In this document: piece after piece, positions 10,221 to 22,274 of the stretch
How positions within the stretch are numbered: the first letter of the stretch is position 1
How the letters are laid out: each line of letters begins with the position of its first letter
DNA from: Aulostomus chinensis
Lineage: Eukaryota > Chordata > Actinopteri > Syngnathiformes > Aulostomidae
NCBI GenBank assembly: GCA_037954235.1
Contig: JBBMOA010000008.1
Coordinates: 365,001-429,000 of the forward strand
Length of the DNA: 64,000 nt
Reading direction: 5' to 3'
The notes under the pieces: model-generated
What the model was told of the DNA's origin: nothing
The model's input: only the letters and a program-made list of their open reading frames with translations
Database searches by the model: none
Made by a program: the position numbers and the translations under genes

Positions 10221-13200
10221 TGTAGAGCAGGTGTAAAACCTCCCTTCTAGTAGAGCAGGTGTAGAACCTCCCTCCTAGTTGAGCAAGAATACAACCTTCC
10301 TCCTAGTAGAGCAGGTGTAGAACCTCCCTCCTAGTAGCAGGAGTAGAACCTCCCTCCTAGTAGAGAAGGAGTAGAATCTTCCTCCTAGTCGAGCAGGTGT
10401 AGAACATCCCTCCTAGTAAAGCAGGAGTAGAACCTCCATCCTGGGAGAGCAGGAGTAAAACCTCCCTCCGAGCAGAGCAGGAGCAGAATATCCCTCCTAG
10501 TAGTTTGTGTGAAACCTCCCTTCTAGTTGAGCAGGAGTAGAACCTCCCTGGTAGCAGAGCAGGTGTAGAACCTCGCTCCTAGTAGTTTTTGTGAAACCTC
10601 CCTTCTAGTTGTGCAGGGGTAGAACCTCACTCCTAGTTGAGCAGGAACCTCCCTCCTAGTCTAGCAGGTGTAGAACCACCCTCCTAGCAGACGAGGATTA
10701 CAACCTCCCTCCTAGTGGAGCAGGTATAGAACCTCCCTACTAGCAGAGCAGGAGTAGAACCTCCCTCATAGTAGAGCAGATGTAGAAGCTTCCTCCTAGT
10801 AGTTGGTGTTAAAGCTCCCTTCTAGTTGAGCAGGAGTAGAACCTCCCTCCTGGAAGAGCAAGAGTAGAACCTCCCTCCTAGTAGAGCAGGTGTAGAACCT
10901 CCCTCCTTGCAGAGCACGTGTAGAAACTTCCTCTTAGCAGAGCAGGAGAAGAGCCTTCCTCCTAGTAGTTTGTTTGAAACCTCCGTTGTAGTAGAGCAGG
11001 AGTCGAACCTCCCTTCTAGTAGAGCAGGTGTAGAACCTCCCTCCTAGTAGAACCGCCCTCCTAGTAGAGCAGGTGTAGAACCTCCCTCCTAGTCGAGCAG
11101 GTGTAGAAGATTCCTCCTAGTAGAGCATGTGTAGAACCTCCCTCCTCGTAGAGCAGGAGTAGAACCTCGCTCCTAGCAGAGCAGGTGTAGAACCTTCCTC
11201 CTAGTAGTTGTGTGAAACCTCCCTTCTTGTAGAGTAGGAGTAGAACCTCCCTTCTAGTAGAGCAGCTGTAGAACCTCCCTGCTAGTAGTTGGTGTTAAAC
11301 CTCCCTTCTAGTTGAGTAGGAGTAGAACCTCCCTCCTGGCAGAGCAGGAGTAGAACCTCCATCCTAGCAGAGCAGGAGTAGAACCTCCCTCCTAGTAGAG
11401 CAGGTGTAGAACCTCCCTCATAGCAGAGCAGGTGTAGAACCTCCCTCCTAGTAGTTAGTGTGAAACCTCCCTTTTAGTTGAGCAGGAGTAGAACCTCCCT
11501 CCTAGTAAAGCAGGAGTTGAACCTCCCTCCTGGCAGAGCAGGAGTAGAACCTCCCTCCTAGGATAGCAGGTGTAGAAGCTCCCTCCTTGCAGAGCAGGTG
11601 TAGAAACTCCATCCTAGTAGAGCAGGTGAAGAACCTTCCTCCAAGTAGTTGGTTTGAAACCTCCCTTCTAGTAGAGCAGGAGTAGAACCTCCCTCCTTGT
11701 AGAGCAGGAGTAGAACCTCCCTCCTAGCAGAGCAAGTGTAGAACCTTCCTCCTAGTAGTTGTGTGAAACCTCCCTTCTATTAGAGCAGGAGTAGAACCTC
11801 CCTTCTAGTAAAGGAGGAGTAGAACCTCCCTCCTGGCAGAGCAGGAGTAGAACCTCCCTCGTGGTGGAGCAGGTGTAGAACCTCCCTCCTAGTAGTTAGT
11901 GTGAAACCTCCCTTCTAAATGAACAGGAGTAGAACCTCCCGTCTAGTAGAGCAGGAGTAGAACCTCCCTTCTTGTAGAGCAGATGTAGAATCTCCCTCCT
12001 AGTAGAGCAGGAGTAGAACCTCCCTCCTGGCAGAGCAGGAGTAGAACCTCCCTCCTTGTAGAGCAGGAGAAGAACCTCCCTCCTAGCAGAGCAGTTGTAG
12101 AACCTACCTCCTACCAGAGAAGGTGTAGAACCTACCTACTAGTAGTTGGTGTGAAACCTCCCTTCTAGAAGAGCAGGTGTAGAACGTTCCTCCTAGTAGT
12201 TGTCTGAAACCTCACTTCTAGTAGAGCAGGAGTAGAACCTCCCTTCTTGTAGAGCAGGAGTAGAACCTCCCTTCTAGTAGAGCAGATGTAGAACCTCCCT
12301 CCTAGTAGAGAAGGAGTAGAACCTCCCTCCTGGCAGAGCAGGAGTAGAACCTCCCTCCTAGCAGAGCAGGAGTAGAACCTCCCTCCCAGTAGAGAAGGTG
12401 TAGAACCTCCCTCGTAGCAGAGCAGGAGTAGAACCTCCCTCCTAGTAGAGCAGGTGTAGAACCTCCCTCCTAGTAGTTAGTGTGAAACCTCCCATCTAGA
12501 TGAGCAGGAGGAGAACCTACCTCCTAGTAGAGGAGGAGTAGAAACTCCCTCCTAGCAGAGCAGGAGTACAACATCCCTCTTAGTAGAGCATGTGAAGAAC
12601 CTCCCTCCTTGTAGAGCAGGAGAAGAACCTCCCTCCTGGAAGAGCAGGTGAAGAACCTTCCTCCTAGTAGGTGGTTTGAAAACTCCCTTCTAGTAGAGCA
12701 GGAGAAGAACCTACCTCCTAGTAGAGGAGGAGTAGAAACTCCCTCCTCGCAGAGCAGGAGTACAACATCCCTCTTAGTAGAGCAGGTATAGAACCTCCCT
12801 ACTAGATGAGCAGATGTAGAAACTTCCACCTAGTAGAGCATGTGAAGTACCTCCCTCCTTGTAGAGCAGGAGTAGAACCTCCCTTTTAGCAGAGCAGGAG
12901 TAGAACCTCCCTCATAGTAGAGCAGTTGTAGAACCTCCCTCCTGGCAGAGCAGGAGTAGAACCTCTCTCCTAGCAGAGCAGTAGTAGAACCTCCCTCCGA
13001 GTAGTTAGTGTGAAACCTCCCTTCTAGATGAGCAGGAGTAGAACCTACCTTCTAGTAGAGCAGGAATAGCACGTCCCTCCTTGTAGAGCAGGAGTAAAAC
13101 CTCCCACCTAGCAGAGCAGGTGTGGAACCTACCTCCTATCACAGCAGGTGTAGAACCTCCTTCCCAGTACAGCAGGTGTAGAACCTTCCTTCTAGTAGAG

Positions 13201-16200
13201 CAGGAGTAGAACCTCCCTCCTAGTAGAGCAGGAGTAGAACCTCCCTCCTCGTCGAGCAGGTGTAGAACCTCCCTCCTGGTAGAGCAGGTGTAGAACGTCC
13301 CTCCTAGTATTCAGTGTGAAACCTCCCTTCTAGTTGAGCAGGAGTAGAACCTCCCTCCTAGTAGAGCAGGAGTAGAACCTCCCTCCCAGTAGAGCAAGTG
13401 TAGAACCTCCCTCCTTGTAGAGCAGGAGTAGAACCTCCCTCCTAGTAGTTCGTGTGAAACCTCCCTTCTAGTTGAGCAGGAGTAGAACCTCCCTCCTCGT
13501 AGAGCAGGAGTAGAACCTCCCTCCTGGCAGAGCACGTGCAGAACCTACTTCCTAGCAGAGCAGGTGTAGAACCTCCCTTCTAGTAGAGAAGGAGTAGAAC
13601 CTCCATTTTAGTAGAGCAGGTGTAGAACCTCCCTCCTCGTGGAGCAGGAGGAGAAACTCCCTCCTTGTAGAGCAGGAGTAGAAAATCCCTGCTAGTAGAG
13701 CAGGAGTAGAACCTCCCTCCTAATAGTTTGTGTGAAACCTCCCTTCTAGTTGAGCAGGTGTAGAACCTCCCTCCTAGTAGAGCAGGAGTAGAACCTCCCT
13801 CCTAGTTGAGCCGGAACCTCCTTCCTAGTCTAGCAGGTGTAGAACCTCCCTCCTAGATGAGCAGGATTAGAACCTCCCTCCTAGGGGAGCAGGTATAGAA
13901 CCTCCCTCCTTATAGAGCAGGGGTAGAACCTCCCTCCTAGCAGAGCAGGTGAAGAACCTTCCTCCTTGTAGTTGGTTTGAAACCTCCCGTCTAGTAGAGC
14001 AGGAGTAGAACCTCCCTCCTAGGATAGCAGGTGTAGAAGCTCCCTCCTTGCAGAGCAGGTGTAGAAACTCCATCCTAGTAGAGCAGGTGAAGAACCTCCC
14101 TCCCAGTAGTTGGTGTTAAACCTCCCTTCTAGTTGAGCAGGAGTAGAACCTCCTTCCTAGGAGAGAAGGAGTAGAACCTCCCTCCTGGCAGAGCAGGAGT
14201 AGAACCTCCCTCCTAGCAGAGCAGGAGTAGATCCTCCCTCCAAGTAGAGCAGGTGTATAACCTCCCTCCTTGCAGAGCAGGTGTAGAAACTTTCTCCTAG
14301 CAGAGCAGGTGAAGAACCTTCCTCCTAGTAGTTGGTTTGAAACCTACCTTCTTGGAGAGCAGGAGTAGCACGTCCCTCCTCGTAGAGCAGGAGTAGAACC
14401 TCCCTCCTAGCAGAGCAGGAGTAGAACCTACCTCCAAGCAGAGCAAGAGTAGAACCTCCCTCCTAGTAGAGCAGATGTAGAACATTCCTCCTAGCAGAGC
14501 AGGTGAAGAACCTTCCTCCTAGTAGTTGGTTTGAAACCTCCCTTCTAGTTGAGCAGGAGTAGAACCTCCCTTCTAGTAGAGCAGATGTAGAACCTCCCTC
14601 CTAGTAGTTGGTGTAAAACCTCCCTTCTAGTTGAGCAGGAGTAGAACCTCCCTCCTGGCAGAGAAGGAGTAGAACCTCCCTCCTAGCAGAGCAGGAGTAG
14701 AACCTCCCTCCTAGTAGAGCAGGTGTAGACCTCCCTCGTAGCAGAGCAGGTGTAGAACCTCCCTCCTAGTAGTTAGTGTGAAACCTCCCTTCCAGTTGAG
14801 CAGGAGAAGAACCTCCCTCCTAGTAAAGTAGGAGTTGAACCTCCCTCCTGGCAGAGCAGGAGTAGAACCTCCCTCCTAGTAGAGCAGGTGTAGAACCTAC
14901 CTACTAGGATAGCAGGTGTAGAAGCTCCCTCCTAGCAGAGCAGGTGAAGAACCTTCCTCCTAGTTGTTGGTTTGACTCCTCCCTTCTTGTAGAGCAGGAA
15001 TAGAACCTCCCTTCTTGTAGAGCAGGAGTAGAACCTCCATTCTAGTAGAGCAGATGTTGAACCTCCCTGCTAGGAGAGCAGGAGAAGAACCTCCCTCCTG
15101 ACAGAGCAGGAGTAGAACCTCCCTCCTAGCAGAGCAGGAGTAGAACCTCCCTCCCAGTATAGCAGGTGTAGAACCTCCCTCCTTACAGAGCAGGAGTAGA
15201 ACCTCCCTTCTAGTTGAGCAGCAGTAGAAACTCCCTCCTAGCAGAGCAGGTGAAGAACCTTCCTCCTAGTAGTTGGTTTGAAACCTCCCTTCTAGTAGAG
15301 CAGGAGTAGAACCTCCCTTCTAGTAGAGCAGGTGTAGAACCTCCCTCCTAGTAGAGCAGGTGTAGAACCTCCCTCCTAGTCGAGCAGGTGTAGAACCTTC
15401 CTCCTAGTAGAGCATGTGTAGAACCTTCCTCCTTGTAGAGCAGGAGTAGAACCTCCCTCCTAGCAGAGCAGGTGAAGAACCTTCCTCCTAGTAGTTGTGT
15501 GAAACCTCCCTTCTAGTAGAGCAGGAGTAGAACCTCCCTTCTAGTTGAGCAGATGTAGAACCTCCCTCCTAGTAGTTGGTGTTCAACCTCCCTTCTAGTT
15601 TAGCAGGAGTAGAACCTCCCTCCTGGCAGAGCAGGAGTAGAACCTCCCTCCTAGCAGAGCAGGAGTAGAACCTCTCTCCTAGTAGAGCAGGTGTAGAACC
15701 TCCCTCCTAGCAGAGCAGGTGTAGAAACTCCCTCCTAGCAGAGCAGGTGAAGAACCTTCCTCCTAGTAGTTGGTTTGAAACCTCCCTCCAATCAGAGCAG
15801 GAGTAGAACCTCCCTCCTTGTAGCGCAGGTGTAGAACCTCCCTCCTTGCAGAGCAGGTGTAGAACCTCCCTCCTAGTAGAGCAGGTGTAGAACCTCCCTC
15901 CTAGTAGCGCAGGTGTAGAACCTCCCTCCTAGTAGTTAGTGTGTAACCTCACTTCTAGTAGAGCAGGAGTAGAAACTTCCTCCTAGCAGAGCAGGAGTAG
16001 AACATCCCTGTTAGTAGAGCAGGTGTAGAACCTCCCTCGTAGGAGAGCAGGTGTAGAACCTCCCTCCTGGTAGAGCAGGTGTAGAACCTCCCTCTTAGTA
16101 GTTTGTGTGAAACCTCTCTTCTAGTTGAGCAGGAGTAGAACCTCCCTCCTAATTGAGCAGGAGTATAACCTCCCTCCTAGTAGAGCAGGAGTAGAACCTC

Positions 16201-16483
16201 CCTCCTAGCAGAGCAGGAGTAGAGCATCCCTCCTAGTAGAGCAGGTGTAGAACCTCCCGCCTATGAGAGCAGGTTTAGAACCTCCCTCCTAGTAGAGCAG
16301 GTTTAGAACTTCCCTCCTAGTAGAGCAGGTTTTGAACCTACCTCCTAGTTGGTGGTGTGAAATCTCCCCACAGTAGAGCAGGTGTAGAACCTCCCTCCTA
16401 GCAGAGAATGAGTAGAACCTCCCTCCTAGCAGAGCAGGAGTAGAACCTCCCTCCTAGTAGAGCAGATGTAGAACCTCCCTCCT
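10221..16483. repeat. 6.26-kb minisatellite of a 28-bp unit
   Basis: About 225 tandem copies of a 28-bp unit, typically GTAGAGCAGGAGTAGAACCT followed by CCCTCCTA. Common variants are GTGTAG for GAGTAG, GCAGAG for GTAGAG, and TTCTA for TCCTA. A shorter 26-bp variant, GTAGTTGGTGTGAAACCTCC followed by CTTCTA, recurs at irregular 80-300 bp spacing and is often followed by a GTTGAGCAGG unit. Blocks of variant units recur far apart: the AGGATAGCAGGTGTAGAAGC block near 11570 returns near 14022 and partly near 14910. This implies internal duplication by unequal exchange. Antisense open frames in the array (such as 12524-12829) simply reflect the 84-bp three-unit period and are not genes. Confidence 0.97.
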
Positions 16484-16593
16484 TCTATGAACAAGCACAT
16501 CTGACACAGCAGAGATGAAAACCTTCCTTTACCAGCAGGAAGGTGGAGCAGATCCAGGATCAATGGGGACGGACGTCTGCCTTTACCTTCTGG

Positions 16594-16745
16594 AGGGAGA
16601 GAGAGAGACATAGGACAGGGACAGGGACAGAGACAAAGACAGAGAAGAGACAGAGGACAGGGACAGAGACAAAGACAGAGAAGAGAGAGTCGTAAAAGCA
16701 GAAAAGAGACACAGAGAGAGGAGGGAGAGAGAATGACAGACAGAT
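16594..16745. repeat. Purine-rich GACAGG/GAGACA repeat
   Basis: Imperfect tandem GGGACAGAGACAAAGACAGA units, with the phrase CAGAGAAGAGAC repeated. The opposite strand gives serine/leucine-rich open frames that are not genes. Confidence 0.9.
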
Positions 16746-17932
16746 GGACGTGAACAAGAGAGAGTGAGGAAGATGAGCACAGAGAAAGACAAAGGGATGG
16801 TAGACGACAGTTAAGATACATAAAAACAATAGCAAACTAGCGACCAAACATAATTTCTACCAAATGTTTACTCACATGTTTATTGCAGGGAGGGGATGAG
16901 GACCTCAGAGCAGTTGCAGGTTAATAGCGGTATGTGGAATAACAACGATAGAACAGTTTAGCAAGAGTTTGTCACTCGGCCAATCTACCGTTCGTGGATC
17001 AGAAATCATCTGGCGCTCATCTGGAGAGGCTTCCAGCAGGAGCGTGTGGTTAGGAGCAGGTGAGTCGATGGCAGACACGCTGCAGCTGTGCTGCTGAGTG
17101 AGTTCGCTTCCTGATGCCGCACACGACTAATACTAATACTCAACAAGGAAGCCTGAAGTCTGCTCTTTAATGTAGAGAGAGGATCTGAGTGCTGGTCCAA
17201 GACCGGGAGATGGTGCTTTTGGCCACGTTTGGATTGGAGTTCAAGGTCATGCTGGAAGTCAAGGTCGATACCTGTCTCATGAGTGAGTGTCTTCACTACT
17301 GAGTTTAGTTAAAAGATGCAGTTGAACATTTTTCTGCTGGAATTTGCCACACTCACAGGTAGTGATGTAATTAAAGCGATACTTCCTCCAAAGAGTGTGT
17401 CTTACCTTTCCAGTACTCACTAACAGGAGTATTTAGCTCACTAAGATGTTTTTCCCTCCTTCACCACTTCTTAGTGACTCCAGAATACATCAGAACCAGC
17501 CACAGATATTTAGCTTGAAGCTAATGGAGACTGATGCTAACAACAGCTAAACTGTCCAGAAACATCTGTTTCCAAACTCTCCAGGTGGTCTGGTGTAATC
17601 CAGGTCTCCTTGATCCAGACATGTGATCAATGATACACTAACACCTGGACTCTAAATCAAAACTTAGTATAACACTTCCAGGACTGCCCTGTCGTGTGTT
17701 TTAATCTCCCATCCAAGTGTTTGTCACCTGTGTCACAGGCATGTCACTAGGCTGAACCCTTGGGTGTGGTCACTTCATGGACCGACCCAATATCAACAGA
17801 ATACCGACCTCCACCATTCTGTGCTGCCACCAGGTGGCAGCAGCAGGAGGTGCTACTGACTCAAAAAGTGAAAGTACAACATGTCTATCGCCTTGATCTC
17901 ATCGGTAAGAAACTCTACCAGTTACACACTAA
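16746..17932. other. Non-coding, no feature recognised
   Basis: No recognisable gene. It forms the left flank of the Harbinger-like insertion. Confidence 0.55.
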
Positions 17933-18136
17933 CTGTGTTACGACTTCGCGTTTGACGTGAACAGTTTCCATACAAAGTCTATGCAAACGCGTGAATTTGC
18001 ATCACTCGCCCCATTCGCGGCACCCACCTGAAAATTCGCACATTCGCACAAGTTGAAAATATTCAACTTTGCCGAAAAAAACGACAGCCAATCAGCGTTG
18101 AGGTTGTCCCGATGTCACGGCTGACTGTGTCACAAG

Positions 18137-18265
18137 ATGGAGGACAAGTTGATTGTGGCTATGTGTAGGAACCCGGTGCTAAATGACACTACGTGTCAAA
18201 ATTACAAGAACCGGTTGAATAAGTTGATGTCCATTCGTGAAATTCTGTCACTGATTCTAGCTTGA
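18137..18265 (+). pseudogene. Truncated MADF/Myb-like ORF of the Harbinger-like element
   Basis: A 42-codon frame starts at ATG 18137 with MEDKLIVAMCRNPVLNDTTC, then reads to a TGA at 18263. The start resembles the N-terminus of MADF-type DNA-binding proteins. These accompany the transposase in Harbinger elements and help bind the element ends. The match stops after about 27 residues, and the GACG/GACA repeat begins at the stop. The gene therefore looks cut by the repeat or LINE-tail insertion. The family call rests on a short match. Confidence 0.4.
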
Positions 18266-18420
18266 CGGACGGACGGACGGACGGACGGATGGACAGACAG
18301 ACAGACAGACAGACAGACAAATGGATAGATAGATACTTTATTAATCTCCAAGGAGAAATTCACACTCACACTCAATTGCCTGGTGCAGCTCTCACAAACA
18401 GTCACAATTATTACAGGTTA
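18262..18420 (-). repeat. LINE 3' tail with GACG/GACA/GATA tetranucleotides
   Basis: On the minus strand the sequence reads GAATTTCTCCTTGGAGATTA then ATAAAGTATCTATCTATC, a 3' end typical of a fish LINE, followed by (GTCT)n and (GTCC)n runs. Only the tail is present, so it is a severely 5'-truncated copy or a tail-derived repeat inside the Harbinger-like element. Confidence 0.7.
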
Positions 18421-18737
18421 ATCGTTATCATGGTACACTTCAGAATTAACAACAGCACAAATACATTTGTTGTGTCTGTACGCTAAACTTGAATGGTCCG
18501 TTGTCCCAATGGAGGCAAGTGAGAGTGAGGCCTGCAGCCAGACTACGAGGTCAGCGCTGCCACCCCAAGGGAGGTGGAGAGGGCAGAGGCAGGGGTCAGG
18601 AACACACGGGGGGGGGGGGGGATAGTACGTGCCATTTGCATCACCAAGGCAGAAGGAGTTCTCCTGGAGGATAAACAGTGGGGCGGCCGACCTTCAGCAG
18701 CTCATTGAGGAGCACACATTCCAATCTGTCTTCTCTT

Positions 18738-19143
18738 TCAGTCCAATCCAAATTGTAAAGTTAAAAATTTTGCTAGCTCTGAGATGTTTTCCATCCTGCG
18801 TTTCACTTCAAGAGTCTGCTGTTGCCCCGCTTTGCCAGCCTCAATAATTGCGTTGTAAATGACAGAGATGTGGAGATCCAGATCTGGTGGCAGCCGTCGT
18901 CCTGCCAATTTTGCGGTATGTGAGGGCACCTCCAAGTCCCACAACCATGAACCCAAATAAGTAGAGGTCCTCGATGTCCTCCACGGAGAGAGGCGTCAAG
19001 CACACAGTACGCCATCTCCCCCAGGAATCGAAGATGTAGCCCGCAGGGTCGGTTCCATGCGGGCAGGCAGGTTCCTCCAATCCTGATTTCCTTGTCGAAA
19101 ATATGGTGTCAATAGCGTTGAGAGACCAGCTGATCAATTCCAT
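18738..19143 (-). CDS. Unidentified ORF pair within the Harbinger-like element
   Basis: Two overlapping minus-strand frames: 18841-19143 (100 residues) and 18738-18956 (72 residues). The first contains a short hydrophobic run, LYLFGFMVVGLGGALTY, which could be a single membrane segment, followed by basic sequence. The second is charged and helical at its end (VKRRMENISELAKFL). The two may be pieces of one frame-shifted gene carried by the transposon. No family was recognised, and neither looks like a Harbinger transposase. Coding status is uncertain. Confidence 0.25.
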
Positions 19144-19488
19144 GATTAGTTTTAGGTAGAGAGCTCACAGCTGCATTGGATAGGAGTTGAGACAAAGAAT
19201 GATAGTCAGACAGAAAAGAAGAGGAGGAGAGAAGAGGAGTGCGACTGCTCTCGCCGAGTCCCAGTTTTCCGACGTATGTCGGCCTTCCAAAGCAGGTACA
19301 ACGCAACAGTTCTGTGAATATTCATTGTGAAATGGCGGAAAGAAACGTTGCTGGAAATACTCGCTACTCGGCCAAGTGAGCGAATTTCGCTTATAATGAC
19401 ACAAATGGACTCTAAAATGATCCGGCGGTCAAATTCGCACGAATAACACGACGCGAAATTCGCATTCGCGTTTGGTGTGAACACACAG

Positions 19489-20528
19489 TAAGGCCTGGCA
19501 TGGAGAATGCCATTTCATTCATATAGAACTGCTAAAGTGACTGTATTCTTTATAGTGATTGTGCATTTGTTTGGCTACATTTACAAATGTTCATGGATAT
19601 GAATATGAACATGTACTAGGGTTCGTAGTATTTCACAGAGTAACATTTAACAGTAATAATTAGAATGGTGAAGTTCATTTGACATCGGCTAGTCAGGTCT
19701 TTTAGTTTGTTCACTTTAATTTGTTTGACTTTTATATAACTGTGGACCAAGCTGGCTTGATTCAGCCCAACAGCTGCTTAGGAGGGTTAGACACTTGGAA
19801 CCAGAGTCTGTGGTCCCACTGGACCAACATCTGTCTACAGCTCAGACCTGCAGGCATGCTGGATTTAAGGGTTTTTCAAGTCACCAGTTAGAGTCAATCA
19901 GGTACGTGGTTGTTGAAGGAGCCTTTGTTTTTTACAGTATTGGAGGAATTCTGCAGGGACACTGCAGTCTGCCAGTCTCAGGGTAACCCTACTGAACTGG
20001 GGCATCTGATGAAGTTGGCAGCAACATCTGTGGAGTTCCTGAGGGAGGAGAAAAGCATCACATCCATCAGGCTGATCAACAGACCGGTGGAGGAGGCCAG
20101 TACTGTGTTGCCACAGTCCCTGAGATCCTACGCAAGAAACCTGGCTGTGTGTGACCCATGAGGCAGAGGATGTGAGTACACCTCCTCCCCCCTCCACAGC
20201 TGTGGAGGAGGGGCAGGAAGGAGGAGGTAAATTTTTGTCCACGATGCAGGGAAGAATGCTCTTGCCCAGATCTGAATAGAGATCCTTAGTCTGGGCGCTT
20301 AGGGAGGAATCAGAGTCAAAGTGGACTGAGTTCTTTTTGGTCCAGATTTGTCTCTGAAAGGCAGCTGGTGGTCCTGTATGAGGAGACAGCAGACCTTCAG
20401 TGGAGGATTGTGCACAGAGGAACATCTACCAGCAGGCACAGAGTGCACCTGGATCTGGAGCTGGGGGGGGGGGGGTTTCACTCAGAAACTCCAACATATT
20501 TAATTGTTAAGTGTCCACAGTTGTCCGC
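19489..20528 (+). other. Flank with an unidentified short ORF
   Basis: Mostly AT-rich sequence. An open frame at 19910-20161 (83 residues) contains VLEEFCRDTAVCQSQGNP and an acidic helical part, LREEKSITSIRLINRP. Its composition looks protein-like, but no family was recognised and there is no start context or partner exon. A poly(G) run lies at 20463-20475. It could be a decayed exon or repeat. Confidence 0.3.
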
Positions 20529-20655
20529 ACACCGTAGGCGTGGCTGGGAGAGCCAATGGTTGTCTGTCTCTATGTGTTGGCCCTGCCATGGACTGGTGAC
20601 CCGTCCAGGGGGAAGGCTGCTGGGATAGGCTCCACCCCCACCACCCTGAACAGGA
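20529..20655 (-). repeat. Dispersed repeat family A, copy 3 (partial)
   Basis: The left 127 bp of family A in reverse orientation, from ACCGTAGGCGTGGCTGGG to CCACCACCCTGAAC. The other end of the repeat is missing. Confidence 0.87.
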
Positions 20656-20664
20656 GAAGAGGGG

Positions 20665-20755
20665 GAACATTGAGGGAGGGAGGGATGATGGATGGATGGA
20701 AGGATGATGGAGGGATGAATGGATGGATGATGGAGGGATGGATGATGGATGATAC
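20665..20755. repeat. (GGAT)n-rich tract
   Basis: GGATGGATGATGGAGGGAT variants abutting the family A copy, the same arrangement as at 7940-8195. Confidence 0.93.
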
Positions 20756-22187
20756 ACAGGCCTTATCACACTGATGGGCTGTAGGCGAGGTCTATGCTCA
20801 GTGGGCGAGGATGGAAAGATGTCTGTTAATTTTTGAATATGTGCGTCTCTGCTTGGGTGACATTTTTAAGTTGTATTTTAAGAATGTTTTTTTCTTTTCA
20901 CCCACCAGAAATGAAATGCTGATCTGGTTTCTGGTCAAAATGTTTCAATGAAAGGGTTTTGAAAACCAAAACCTCCTCTCCTTTGGGAGCGTGGAACCAG
21001 TACCAGTTCTTGAAGGACCATTGAAGGCTTGACTGAAGGTAGAACATGGCTTCCATATGCAGCATCCCAGCTGTGTGGGCTGGAGGGGGCAAATGTTTCA
21101 TGTATGATTTGGAGAAATGTGATATGTTTTGTTTGTTGGTTAAGTTGCTTTTTGTGCCTGAGTTTATTCTAATATGAGGGTTATATTTTCTCTTGGCAGG
21201 CGTTTAATACAGGGACTTTGAACACCAAACCTCTCCTCTCTCCTTCTCTCCTCCCTGTGGTAGGTTCATCCCTCTCTCCTACTCCTTCTGTTGCCCCAAG
21301 GATATCTCTCCTCCTACACTGCCTCGCCTCATGCTTCTCTATCTCCATTTATTTATATCAGTGAGCAAAAGTCGTCCTTTCATCTTCCTCCAGATAAACA
21401 GACTCTGCTTATGGAAGAGGACAGAAGAAAAGAGGAGCAGAGCAGAGGAGCGCAGTTTCTCAGTCCATAAATTTAACTGTATCAAGCGGTGGGAATATTA
21501 TATAAACTCTCCCTTGTAGGAGCAGATAATTCAATGTGTTTTGGCTGGCTGGTAAAGGCATTGTCTCACCCCAAACACTCCTTATGAAGATTGAACTGGA
21601 GAAATAAGACCTCTATTCCCCCAGTATTTACTGAATAATGTCATGTGAATAAAACTTTCTTTGTTTGTTGGCCTTAAGTACACCAACCATGTAAAAAGGT
21701 TTTGTGGAAATAACAAGATAAAACCTAAAAAGCTCTTCTTGTAATAGGGATTGTTTCAAGTTCTGGTTTACGATCACAACTGGCCAGTGAAACTTTGAAA
21801 GTAAGTGTATACAGAGGGAATGAATGTATTAACTGGACAAGACCACAGAACCATTCCATCCTGAGCCAATCAAGAAGATGGACACCCTTGCCTCCAGAGA
21901 CCGGCTGACCCCGGTGCATCTTTGCTGGCTCTCATCACTCACACTAACAGCCTGTGTAGCCAAAACTGATCAGCAGAACTGACAGTGTTACTGGTGAAAC
22001 AACAACAGCAGAAAAAACAAACAAGCAAACAAACAAAGAAAAAGTAACAACAACAACAGAGAGGAGAAAAGAAAAAAAAAAAGGAAAAAAATTTGGTTGC
22101 AGAATTTCCGGTGCAGGGTTACCATTTGGTTTAATATAATTTTTAGATAAATGTCTGAGTGTGTGATGATGGGTCAGTTGTGCGCCG
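20756..22187. other. Non-coding, A-rich right part
   Basis: No recognisable gene. From about 22000 to 22100 the plus strand is A-rich with AACAACAAC and AAACAAACAAAC runs. This could mark the boundary of the L1-type element to the right or be an independent tail. Confidence 0.5.
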
Positions 22188-22221
<34 letters not shown>

Positions 22222-22224
22222 CAC

Positions 22225-22257
<33 letters not shown>

Positions 22258-22260
22258 TGT
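22188..22260. repeat. (TG)n microsatellite
   Basis: Two TG runs separated by TATACACG. Confidence 0.96.
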
Positions 22261-22274
22261 GCTACGGTTTATCT

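Larger units (their letters stand above)
17933..19488. mobile_element. Harbinger-like DNA transposon, internally rearranged
   Basis: The ends read CTGTGTTACGAC on the left and, on the opposite strand of the right end, CTGTGTGTTCACACC. Both are followed by GCGTTTG/AAACGCG-type words. TAA flanks both ends (17930-17932 and 19489-19491), fitting the 3-bp TWA duplications of PIF/Harbinger elements. Subterminal sequence is rich in CGCGAATTT-like words, as in fish Harbinger elements. Inside are a short MADF-like ORF start, a LINE-tail plus tetranucleotide insertion and an unidentified minus-strand ORF. No Harbinger transposase core was seen, so it is non-autonomous. The terminal repeats match imperfectly, so the superfamily call is moderate. 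Confidence 0.6.

Noticed and set aside
12524..14485. Antisense frames encoding GGRFYSCSTRREV-type repeats
   Set aside because: Three 28-bp units make 84 bp, giving a frame-preserving period by chance. There is no start context or conservation signal.
10221..16483. CRISPR-like array
   Set aside because: The repeats are contiguous without unique spacers and lie in an animal genome. It is a minisatellite.
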